From contig JAVVPO010000076.1 of the NCBI GenBank assembly GCA_036655715.1, positions 1 to 11,875 of the forward strand: DNA of 11,875 nt, in the 5' to 3' direction. Below the pieces are notes generated by a model that was not told the origin of the DNA, ran no database searches, and saw only the letters and a program-made list of their open reading frames with translations. Every line of letters starts with the position of its first letter. Position 1 is the first letter of the stretch. The DNA comes from JAVVPO01 sp036655715 (GTDB lineage Bacteria > Bacillota > Clostridia > Lachnospirales > Cellulosilyticaceae). Positions 1-5,532 of the stretch are shown here, in pieces. A program made the translations under genes and the position numbers.

Positions 1-51
1 TTTTGAATCGACTGGTTTAATGGTTGTTACTATTTTATTTTCAAAGTTCAT
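1..51 (-). CDS. 5' end of a gene running off the window (17 codons)
   Basis: An open frame starts at an ATG (51-49) and stays open to the window edge, reading MNFENKIVTTIKPVDSK. An in-frame TAA lies just upstream, so this is the first possible start. A consensus promoter (117-145) points into it with about 60 bases of leader, which supports a real gene. The ribosome binding site is weak (AAGAAA), the main reason for doubt. The pattern of a short helix followed by IKPVD resembles the N-terminus of CobT (nicotinate-nucleotide:dimethylbenzimidazole phosphoribosyltransferase), but 17 residues are too few to name it. I saw no cobalamin riboswitch in the leader. Confidence 0.4.
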   Translation of the reverse strand, partial: MNFENKIVTTIKPVDSK

Positions 52-65
52 TTTTCTTTATTCAT

Positions 66-81
66 CAAGGCCTTAGCCTTG
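66..81. repeat. Small perfect hairpin in the leader of the partial gene
   Basis: CAAGGC-CTTA-GCCTTG is a perfect 6-bp stem with a 4-base loop. It lies between the predicted transcription start (about 110) and the ATG at 51 of the minus-strand partial gene. It has no T-run, so it is not a terminator. It could affect translation or mRNA stability, but nothing shows which. Confidence 0.4.
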
Positions 82-105
82 TTTTTGTTAGCTAATGTTC
101 GCTGC

Positions 106-144
106 TGACTTGTATTATTATGCCTTATAATCCTACACAAGTCA
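106..144. repeat. Inverted repeat spanning the promoter (possible operator)
   Basis: TGACTTGT (106-113) and ACAAGTCA (137-144) are perfect 8-base arms 23 bases apart. A second short inverted repeat, ATTAT (114-118) and ATAAT (127-131), nests inside. One arm covers the -35 and the other lies just downstream of the -10, an arrangement suited to a dimeric regulator. It could also be an IS-end structure or a weak plus-strand terminator, since T-rich sequence follows at 150-175. Confidence 0.4.
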
Positions 145-145
145 A
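117..145 (-). promoter_or_regulatory. SigmaA-type promoter for the partial gene at the window start
   Basis: On the minus strand there is a -35 TTGACT (145-140), a 17-base spacer and a -10 CATAAT (122-117). Transcription would start near 110 and read toward the gene at 51. The -35 is embedded in the inverted repeat at 106-144, so repressor control is possible. Confidence 0.6.
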
Positions 146-256
146 CACCTTTTTTCATTTTTTTCAAGTTTTTTCTTAGATACTCTTTTAATCATTGATA
201 TAACTAACTCAACTTTCCCAGTTTAAATCTTTAAACAATGCTTTGATAAATACGGC

Positions 257-661
257 TTATGAATTAATCCATTGTATAAGTTGACTTTTTATAACTTCAC
301 CTGTGGTGCTAGTTTCAGTATTGATATAGTCAACAAATAAACCCATTAAGCTTTCTAGGGCAGCTGTTAAATCCATATCCTGAATATCATCACAGTACAT
401 AAAAAAAGTTCTCCCTTTCAGATACTGCATAAGCTTACTTGGTGCTATTGTTGGTGGACATGAGATTAATAAGTGAATATGTTCTTTCCCTACACTACCT
501 TGAAGTATTGTTATTCCTCTAGCAGTACATCCTTGCCTCACCAATTCTCTTACTCTACTAGCTACAGAACCTTTCAATACCGGGCATCTATACTTAGTTA
601 CCCATATCAAATGATATTTTATATCATACACTGCATGACTATTTTGGTTGTATTCATCCAT
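257..661 (-). CDS. tnpA: IS200/IS605-family transposase TnpA, probably inactive
   Basis: This is a 134-residue HUH single-strand transposase of the Y1 family. The N-terminus (YDIKYHLIWVTKYRCPVL, about 12-29) is the typical first strand. The metal-binding HUH motif is H61-I-H63 in KEHIHLLISCPP, followed by KLMQYLKGRT (76-85). After residue 85 the protein stops resembling the family. The usual W-A-R-G-YF segment is reduced to LMGLF, and the end reads EVIKSQLIQWINS where relatives carry the catalytic tyrosine (typically ...KYIENQ). No tyrosine occurs after Y112, so I infer loss of activity through small indels. No tnpB is adjacent. The start at 661 has AAGGGG seven bases upstream, held in a hairpin loop. 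Family assignment is secure; inactivity is inferred. Confidence 0.88.
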   Translation of the reverse strand: MDEYNQNSHAVYDIKYHLIWVTKYRCPVLKGSVASRVRELVRQGCTARGITILQGSVGKEHIHLLISCPPTIAPSKLMQYLKGRTFFMYCDDIQDMDLTAALESLMGLFVDYINTETSTTGEVIKSQLIQWINS

Positions 662-685
662 ACTATCACCCCTTGTAATAGTATG
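659..685 (-). promoter_or_regulatory. RBS-presenting hairpin over the tnpA start codon
   Basis: CATACTAT (659-666) and ATAGTATG (678-685) form a perfect 8-bp stem. In the tnpA mRNA the stem's 3' arm contains the AUG and the loop contains the Shine-Dalgarno sequence AAGGGGTG. Known IS200 elements limit TnpA synthesis with a 5' mRNA hairpin that hides the ribosome binding site; this looks like the same strategy, here with the start codon paired. Confidence 0.6.
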
Positions 686-706
686 CCCAACGAATAGGAA
701 TGCTAA

Positions 707-771
707 AAGCGTATACCTTCTAAAGAAGGTGGATTTAGGCCATGCACTTAGAAATTAAAAATTTTACGCTT
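707..771. repeat. Nested hairpin region upstream of tnpA
   Basis: A perfect inner hairpin, ACCTTCT-AA-AGAAGGT (715-730), is enclosed by AAGCGTA (707-713) and TACGCTT (765-771). The AT-rich palindrome AAATT-AAA-AATTT lies at 752-764. Sub-terminal hairpins of this kind are recognised as single strands by IS200/IS605 transposases, so this is the probable left end of the element, but no cleavage site can be assigned. Confidence 0.45.
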
Positions 772-927
772 AGGCGGCTTAATTTTTTACTCGTATCAAA
801 GTGAGGTATGGTTTATTATCCAAATCTTTTACCTATTAATGTAAATTTATCACAGTTATTGTATTAATTGAATATGATATAGCAACACCATCTAGCTAGT
901 ATTAGCTTAATTAAAGGATGATATTCT
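772..927. other. AT-rich intergenic stretch before the DUF4430 gene
   Basis: No open frame or convincing promoter is visible here. There is no corrinoid or other recognisable riboswitch. The only clear element is the ribosome binding site of the next gene at 913-920. Confidence 0.4.
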
Positions 928-1416
928 ATGAAAATAGACAAAAACACAGTTGCCGTTGCAGCTTCTCTTTTTTTAATCGGTCAATCACTAAATAAATCTA
1001 CACTTAATCGCTCTTCTAAAGCTGAAGAAACAAGAGCCAATACAGCAACCTTAAGTATATTAGGCCCAAGTGGCAAAACCACTCTCTTGCCACTCACTAC
1101 AGTTCCTTTCACATCTGGTTCTACTGTTTTAGATATAAGTGTTAATGCACTTAAAGCAACCGGAATTCCTTTTGAAGTCAGTGGTTCAGGTAAAGGCACT
1201 TATATTACAGGTATTGATAACCTTAGTCAATTAGATGAAGGCCCTCTTAGCGGATGGCTCTTTCGTATAGATGGTAATTACCCATCTCAAGGACCAGCAG
1301 CATTGACACTTACTAAAGATTCAACGATTCAATGGGTCTATACCCTTAACTTAGGCAAAGATGTAGGTGCCCCTTCTGGCATCTTACAAAGAAAAGGCAA
1401 TAATTTTAAAGCATAA
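928..1416 (+). CDS. Exported DUF4430 (transcobalamin C-terminal-like) domain protein
   Basis: This 162-residue protein has a short hydrophobic N-terminal segment (about 7-19, after two lysines) that could act as a signal peptide or anchor, then a polar linker to about 40. Residues 56-145 look like the DUF4430 domain: PFTSGSTVLD near the start, YITGIDNLSQLDEGPLSGWL in the middle (the G-P-L-S-G-W core), then a YPSQGP turn and IQWVYTL. In Firmicutes such domains are carried by secreted or surface proteins, often beside ECF-type transporters, and may bind small ligands such as corrinoids; the ligand here is unknown. AAAGGATG (913-920) sits seven bases before the ATG. No LPXTG or lipobox is visible. 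It is followed after 72 bases by a small membrane protein gene on the same strand. Confidence 0.72.
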   Translation: MKIDKNTVAVAASLFLIGQSLNKSTLNRSSKAEETRANTATLSILGPSGKTTLLPLTTVPFTSGSTVLDISVNALKATGIPFEVSGSGKGTYITGIDNLSQLDEGPLSGWLFRIDGNYPSQGPAALTLTKDSTIQWVYTLNLGKDVGAPSGILQRKGNNFKA

Positions 1417-1488
1417 GTTTTATTTTATGCATATTTAGGGACATCCTCATCATATGGTATATAAAAAGTATTTTTTGGGGGGTATCTA

Positions 1489-1752
1489 ATGAGGATTAAG
1501 AAAAAAAGTAATTCTATCAATTATGAGCAGGTTTATCGCATACTTACAATTACCTGTATTTGCTTCTTTATATATGTCTTTATAAATTTCTTTTTGCTTT
1601 TCAGTAATTTCATCTCTGTTTATCTTTTATTTACTAGTATTGCTTTTTTATTCTTACATCTTTTTAGCAATAGCAAAGTCTATCTTGTCTTATCTTTTAT
1701 TTTATGTGTTTTATGTATTATTTCTACTTTGCTTATTCACTCTATCCAATAG
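1489..1752 (+). CDS. Small hydrophobic membrane protein, function unknown
   Basis: This 87-residue protein has a basic, polar N-terminus (MRIKKKSNS) and about three membrane-spanning segments (roughly 17-37, 40-59 and 63-84) rich in F, L and I. I recognise no family. A G-run (GGGGGG, 1477-1482) lies six bases before the ATG and serves as a ribosome binding site. It lies 72 bases after the DUF4430 gene with no terminator between them, so the two are probably co-transcribed, ending at the terminator at 1773. Any role as membrane partner of the DUF4430 protein is inferred from position only. Low-complexity hydrophobic sequence is easily mistaken for a gene, but the RBS and terminator placement argue that it is real. 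Confidence 0.6.
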   Translation: MRIKKKSNSINYEQVYRILTITCICFFIYVFINFFLLFSNFISVYLLFTSIAFLFLHLFSNSKVYLVLSFILCVLCIISTLLIHSIQ

Positions 1753-1772
1753 TATTTATCATTTTTTTATGC

Positions 1773-1805
1773 AGAAAAGACCATGGAAACTCCATGGTCT
1801 TTTCT
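1773..1805. terminator. Bidirectional intrinsic terminator between convergent operons
   Basis: AGAAAAGACCATGGA (1773-1787) and TCCATGGTCTTTTCT (1791-1805) form a perfect 15-bp stem with a 3-base loop. The outer pairs are A:T rich, giving a U-rich 3' side in either direction. It lies 20 bases after the plus-strand membrane protein gene and 15 bases beyond the stop of rplT, so it serves both. Confidence 0.88.
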
Positions 1806-1820
1806 ATATAAAATAATAAA

Positions 1821-2177
1821 TTATTTTAAGTTTGCTTTAGCTGTTTCAACTAATGTTGCGAAAGCAGCTGGATCTGTTACTGCAAGATCTGCTAACATTT
1901 TTCTGTTCATTGTAATATTTGCAATTTTTAATCCGTTCATGAAACGGCTGTATGACATATCGTTCATACGTGTTGCTGCATTAATACGAGCAATCCATAA
2001 TGTTCTGAATTCACGTTTTCTTAATTTTCTACCTACATATGAGTAGTTTAATGATTTCATTACAGCTTGTTTAGCTGTTCTGAATTGTTTTGATTTAGCT
2101 CCTCTGTAACCTTTAGCTAATTTCAATACTCTGTTACGTCTTTTTTTAGTCGCCATTGCGCCTTTAACTCTTGCCAT
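1821..2177 (-). CDS. rplT: 50S ribosomal protein L20
   Basis: This 118-residue protein is full length for L20. It starts MARVKGAMATKKRRNRVLKL and continues with the conserved AKGYRGAKSKQFRTA segment, RKREFRTLWIARINAA and SRFMNGL. The basic N-terminal half threads into 23S rRNA during early 50S assembly; the globular C-terminal half also binds rRNA. In Bacillus subtilis L20 is the autorepressor of infC-rpmI-rplT through the leader mRNA, and the leader here (2958-3200) is consistent with that. The RBS TAGGAGG is placed well before the ATG. The gene is last in the operon, 25 bases after rpmI, and ends at the shared terminator. Confidence 0.98.
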   Translation of the reverse strand: MARVKGAMATKKRRNRVLKLAKGYRGAKSKQFRTAKQAVMKSLNYSYVGRKLRKREFRTLWIARINAATRMNDMSYSRFMNGLKIANITMNRKMLADLAVTDPAAFATLVETAKANLK

Positions 2178-2202
2178 TGTACTAACCTCCTACTACGTTA
2201 TC

Positions 2203-2400
2203 TTATAAGTTTGGTAATAATCTTCTCATTTGTTTTTCGTTTGTTTTGTCAACAAGACCTGGGTGTCTTAAGTTACGTTTTCTTTTTGTTGATTTTTTAG
2301 TCAGAATGTGACTTGTGTATGCTTTTGATCTTTTTAATTTCCCTGTACCTGTTAACTTGAAGCGTTTAGCTGCTGCTCTATTTGTTTTTAATTTTCCCAT
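2203..2400 (-). CDS. rpmI: 50S ribosomal protein L35
   Basis: This is a 65-residue, strongly basic protein with the L35 pattern: KLKTNRAAAKRFKLTGTGKL, then HILTKKSTKRKRNLRHPGLV and a C-terminal RRLLPNL. Length and order match the family. It is the middle gene of infC-rpmI-rplT. AAGGAGG lies a few bases upstream of the ATG. The 50 bases separating it from infC contain no visible terminator, so it depends on the infC promoter and leader. Confidence 0.98.
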   Translation of the reverse strand: MGKLKTNRAAAKRFKLTGTGKLKRSKAYTSHILTKKSTKRKRNLRHPGLVDKTNEKQMRRLLPNL

Positions 2401-2450
2401 TGTGAATGTCCTCCTTTTTAATAAATATATATATTGTATCTAAAGGTAAC

Positions 2451-2957
2451 CTATTTTGGTGATACCACGATAACCATACTTCTGCCTTCAAATTTTGGTC
2501 TTCCGTCTGCTACTCCAAACTCTTCTAGTAAAGCAATTGCTTGTTCTAAGAGTTCTGAACCTCTTTGCGTATGCATCATTTCACGTCCGCGGAATACCAC
2601 TGAAACCTTAACTTTATCCCCTGCCTTAAGGAATTTTTGACCATTACGGATTTTCGTGTGGAAGTCATTAGTGTCGATATTCGCTGAAAGTCTTACCTCT
2701 TTTACACTAACTGTTTTTTGATTCTTACGTGCTTCTTTTTCTCTCTTTGCAGCATCGAACTTGTATTTACCATAGTCCATAATCTTACAAACTGGTGGTT
2801 TCGCTTGAGGAGCGATTTTTACAAGGTCTAAATTTTTCTCAGCAGCCAGTTGTTGAGCTTCTTTAATGGATACTACTCCAAGTTGCTCTCCCTCTGTTCC
2901 TACTAATCTAACTTCTTTGTCACGAATTTGTTCGTTAATCATTAACTCGTTAATAAT
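2451..2957 (-). CDS. infC: Translation initiation factor IF-3, with an AUU start
   Basis: IF3 binds the 30S subunit, blocks premature 50S joining and rejects non-canonical start codons. The N-domain begins INEQIRDKEVRLVG, followed by the linker with the PPVCKIMDYGKYKFD signature and the C-domain (VKEVRLSANID, FRGREMMH, GRSMVIVVSPK). The Shine-Dalgarno AGGAGGTG runs into CCC ATT ATT AAC. The GTG at 2963 overlaps this site and cannot be used with it, and the next ATG (2942) is 20 bases away. The best-spaced start is therefore ATT at 2957 (or 2954), giving 168 or 167 residues. B. subtilis and E. coli infC also start at AUU, which lets IF3 limit its own synthesis. The protein call is certain; the exact start is strongly supported but inferred. 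Confidence 0.95.
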   Translation of the reverse strand: MINELMINEQIRDKEVRLVGTEGEQLGVVSIKEAQQLAAEKNLDLVKIAPQAKPPVCKIMDYGKYKFDAAKREKEARKNQKTVSVKEVRLSANIDTNDFHTKIRNGQKFLKAGDKVKVSVVFRGREMMHTQRGSELLEQAIALLEEFGVADGRPKFEGRSMVIVVSPK

Positions 2958-3200
2958 GGGCACCTCCTAGGTTTTTTTGCTTTTATAAGTTGAACACCCT
3001 ATTAGCGTGGGTGCGAACGCACTATAATAAAAAAAAGTGGATAGATAGCTCCATCCACTTATACTCTATAACATACATGATTATTCTTTTCCATTTAAAA
3101 GAATAATGTCATTAAAATCTAATGAGTATGACCTTACTAACTTCATTGCTGTAAGGTGAGAAGGATAGCTTCTACTTGCAATATTTATTCAACATAAGTG
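2958..3200 (-). ncRNA. infC operon leader (L20-type autoregulatory leader with attenuator)
   Basis: About 235 bases of untranslated leader precede infC and are rich in stems. From the 5' end on the minus strand they are: AGAAG/CTTCT (3159-3173), ACCTTAC/GTAAGGT (3131-3157), a 6-bp helix (3061-3066 with 3124-3129) enclosing a perfect 11-bp hairpin (3080-3107), then the terminator (3028-3060) and a GTGCG/CGCAC hairpin (3011-3022). In Bacillus, L20 binds the corresponding leader and causes early termination when in excess. Position, length and the terminator match that class. I did not match the sequence to a covariance model. Confidence 0.72.
3028..3060 (-). terminator. Attenuator terminator in the infC leader
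   Basis: On the minus strand AAGTGGAT (3060-3053) pairs with ATCCACTT (3042-3035) across a 10-base loop, followed by a run of seven T. It lies between the infC promoter and infC, so it must be conditional. Confidence 0.82.
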
Positions 3201-3229
3201 ATGATATCATATATCGTATAAGCTGTCAA
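3201..3229 (-). promoter_or_regulatory. SigmaA promoter of infC-rpmI-rplT
   Basis: There is a consensus -35 TTGACA (3229-3224), a 17-base spacer and a -10 TATCAT (3206-3201). The -35 begins only six bases beyond the thrS stop codon, so the ribosomal operon is transcribed independently of thrS. Confidence 0.85.
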
Positions 3230-3235
3230 CGTCTT

Positions 3236-5179
3236 TTAGTTACTTTTTTCTTCCATTTCAATGTGCAAGTGATAATTATATTTTTCTTTTATCTCTTTTA
3301 GAAGTCTTTCTTTAAATGCATCAAGTGCCATAGAACCTTCATCACCTTTTTCTCTACTTCTTACTGCAACTGCACTACTTTCTTCCTCTTCAGCACCAAC
3401 AACTACTATATAAGGTGATCTTTGCATACGTGCTTCACGAATCTTATAGCCAATCTTCTCTGCACGTTCATCTACTTCTACTTTAATGCCTTCATCTTCT
3501 AGCTGTGCTTTTACTTCATTTGCATAATCATGATACTTTTCTGAGATAGGTAGTACTTTAACTTGTACCGGTGCAAGCCATAAAGGGAAGGCTGCTGCAA
3601 AGTGTTCTGTAATGATACCTATAAATCTCTCAATACTTCCAAATACAACACGGTGAATCATAACTGGTCTATGTTTCTCGCCATCAGCGCCTACATACTC
3701 CAGTTCAAAACGCTCTGGAAGTTGGAAATCAAGCTGGATTGTACCACATTGCCATGTTCTACCTAGACAGTCTTCAAGCTTAAAGTCAATCTTAGGCCCA
3801 TAGAATGCTCCATCCCCTTCATTGATTTTATAATCGTATCCCATTTCTTTAAGCGCTTCCATAAGAGCCTCTGTTGCCATATTCCAATCTTCTTCTTTTC
3901 CAATGCTATCTTCAGGTCTTGTAGACACCTCTACTCTATATTTAAACCCAAATACATTATAAACTTCATCAATAAGTTTAACTACGCCTTTGATTTCATC
4001 TTTTATTTGTTCTGGCAACATAAAGATATGCGCATCATCTTGTGTAAAGTTTCTTACTCTCATTAAGCCATGAAGGGCCCCTGATAATTCATGTCTATGC
4101 ACAAGTCCTAGCTCACCCATACGTAATGGTAAGTCTCTATAGGAATGCATCTTTGTTTTATACACAAGCATGCCACCTGGACAGTTCATAGGTTTTATTG
4201 CATAATCCATCTCATCAATGACTGTAGTATACATATTCTCTCTGTAATGATCCCAGTGTCCACTTGTTAGCCATAACTCTTTGTTTAAAATAATTGGTGT
4301 AGAAATCTCTTTGTAATTAGCCTTCTTATGAATTTGTCTCCAGTAGTCAATGAGTGTATTTCTAAGTTCCATTCCTTTTGGTAAGAAGAATGGGAATCCT
4401 GGTCCTTCATCTAGAATAGTGAAGAGTTCAAGTTCTTTACCAAGTTTTCTATGGTCACGTTTTTTAGCTTCTTCTAACTTTTCTAGGTACTCTTTAAGCT
4501 CCGCTTTCTTTGAAAAGGCTGTGGCATAGATACGTGAAAGCATCTTGTTTTTCTCGCTACCCTTCCAGTATGCTCCTGCTGCTGAAAGAATCTTGATAGC
4601 ATCTACTGGTTTTGTACTCATCAGGTGAGGTCCTGCGCATAAATCCACGAAGTCTCCTTGTTTATAGAAGCTGATAGCTTCTCCTTCTGGTAAATCAGAA
4701 ATAAGTTCTACCTTATAAGGCTCACCTGCTTCTTCCATAAGTTTAATGGCTTCTTCTCTAGGAAGTTCGAATCTTTCGATTGGATATTTAGCCTTAACAA
4801 TTTTCTTCATCTCAGCTTCAATCTTCTCAAAATCATCTTGTGTAAAATGAGTTTCTGTATCAAAGTCATAGTAGAATCCATCTTCAATGGCAGGTCCTAT
4901 AGCTAGCTTTACTCCTGGATAAAGATTTTTAACAGCTTGAGCTAGAATGTGAGCTGCTGTATGGCGGAATGCCCATTTGCCTTCCACATCATTAAATGTA
5001 AGGATCTCTAATGAGACATCTTCATTAAGAGGTGTTCTAAGATCTACCCTCTGTCCATTTACCACACCTGCACAAGCATTTCTTGCTAAGCCTTCGCTTA
5101 AATCCTTTGCTACGTCTAATACTGTAATGCCTTGTTCATACTCTTTTTTTGTTCCATCTTTTAAAATAACATTAATCAT
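3236..5179 (-). CDS. thrS: Threonyl-tRNA synthetase, canonical copy
   Basis: This 647-residue class II synthetase charges tRNA-Thr. Domains: TGS (1-61), editing domain (62-about 240) with the H73-xxx-H77 pair (HTAAH) and C181/H185 (CAGPH) that clear mischarged Ser-tRNA, catalytic core (about 255-535), anticodon-binding domain (540-640). The zinc site that selects threonine is intact: C333 (MNCPGG), H384 (TQDDAHIF) and H509 (MIHRVV). Motif 2 arginine is R362 (HRHE). Everything expected of a working ThrRS is present. The start has AGAGGAG upstream. It has its own promoter and T-box leader and follows a second, mosaic ThrRS gene. Residues 1-254 differ from that copy at only about 35 positions by eye. 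Confidence 0.97.
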   Translation of the reverse strand: MINVILKDGTKKEYEQGITVLDVAKDLSEGLARNACAGVVNGQRVDLRTPLNEDVSLEILTFNDVEGKWAFRHTAAHILAQAVKNLYPGVKLAIGPAIEDGFYYDFDTETHFTQDDFEKIEAEMKKIVKAKYPIERFELPREEAIKLMEEAGEPYKVELISDLPEGEAISFYKQGDFVDLCAGPHLMSTKPVDAIKILSAAGAYWKGSEKNKMLSRIYATAFSKKAELKEYLEKLEEAKKRDHRKLGKELELFTILDEGPGFPFFLPKGMELRNTLIDYWRQIHKKANYKEISTPIILNKELWLTSGHWDHYRENMYTTVIDEMDYAIKPMNCPGGMLVYKTKMHSYRDLPLRMGELGLVHRHELSGALHGLMRVRNFTQDDAHIFMLPEQIKDEIKGVVKLIDEVYNVFGFKYRVEVSTRPEDSIGKEEDWNMATEALMEALKEMGYDYKINEGDGAFYGPKIDFKLEDCLGRTWQCGTIQLDFQLPERFELEYVGADGEKHRPVMIHRVVFGSIERFIGIITEHFAAAFPLWLAPVQVKVLPISEKYHDYANEVKAQLEDEGIKVEVDERAEKIGYKIREARMQRSPYIVVVGAEEEESSAVAVRSREKGDEGSMALDAFKERLLKEIKEKYNYHLHIEMEEKSN

Positions 5180-5244
5180 TTTTATTCTCCTCTCTTCTTA
5201 CTATACCTTTAATCTGATAGGTTCATCCTAGGCTGTCTGTGTAA

Positions 5245-5300
5245 CAAAAAAACTCCCATCCCTCCTACTAGTATTCTACTAATAAAAGGGACGAGAGTTC
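5245..5300 (-). terminator. T-box intrinsic terminator before thrS
   Basis: On the minus strand AACTCTCGTCCCT pairs with AGGGATGGGAGTT (13 positions, two G:U) around an inner AGTA/TACT helix, then seven T. Its 5' side lies just after the T-box sequence, giving mutually exclusive terminator and antiterminator. Confidence 0.9.
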
Positions 5301-5503
5301 TCCCGCGGTTCCACCCCTGTTGTTTCTTTTAAGTCATGTATCACACCAACTATAAAGAAACCACTTTGTTTCGATTATAACGCATCACCGGATTGGTTCG
5401 CAATCACTCTGAGGTGGTCTTCACCTAGCCATTTTTAAAGACGCTCTCACCACCACATCTTCTCTCTGTAAAAATAGTTCTAAGTTACTTTTCTCTTCAT
5501 CGC
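5245..5503 (-). ncRNA. Threonine T-box leader of thrS (proximal copy)
   Basis: The leader senses uncharged tRNA-Thr and permits read-through when it binds. Stem I begins GCGATGAAGAG, followed by the AGTA of the specifier loop and the AGAGAGAAGATG region. The opposite side, GTGAAGACCACCTC (5424-5411), carries the likely specifier ACC (5418-5416), a threonine codon. The conserved T-box GGGTGGAACCGCGG is at 5316-5303, followed by the terminator. Class and strand are certain; the specifier position is by eye. Confidence 0.93.
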
Positions 5504-5532
5504 TTTATATTAATTATTATTACCTTCTTCAA
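5504..5532 (-). promoter_or_regulatory. Promoter of the thrS T-box transcript, inside the upstream ThrRS gene
   Basis: On the minus strand there is TTGAAG (5532-5527), 17 bases, then TATAAA (5509-5504). The -35 lies within the last codons of the upstream ThrRS gene and the -10 abuts its stop. The T-box stem I starts immediately downstream, as expected for a transcription start near 5500. Confidence 0.65.

Larger units (their letters stand above)
257..771 (-). mobile_element. IS200-like insertion sequence or remnant, boundaries uncertain
   Basis: The tnpA gene plus the hairpin-rich DNA upstream of it fit the layout of an IS200-type element: one transposase, no terminal inverted repeats, subterminal palindromes. 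The hairpins at 659-685 and 707-771 are upstream of tnpA. I could not fix either end. The heptamer CGGCTTA occurs at both 253-259 and 775-781, which may or may not mark the flanks. Confidence 0.45.

Noticed and set aside
473..697. Plus-strand open frame of 74 codons
   Set aside because: It lies opposite tnpA, has no ribosome binding site, and its translation is low-complexity.
707..771. omegaRNA or other guide RNA next to the transposase
   Set aside because: No TnpB or IscB gene is present, and the hairpins are better explained as the end of an IS200-like element.
772..927. Cobalamin riboswitch upstream of the DUF4430 gene
   Set aside because: Looked for because of the possible corrinoid link; no B12-box-like sequence or suitable structure is visible.
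981..1199. Minus-strand open frame within the DUF4430 gene
   Set aside because: It is the antisense shadow of a gene with a clear domain and RBS.
2434..2640. Plus-strand open frame opposite infC
   Set aside because: Antisense to IF3, with no family resemblance and no RBS.
2961..2963. GTG as the infC start codon
   Set aside because: It is part of the AGGAGGTG ribosome binding site, so there is no spacing for initiation.
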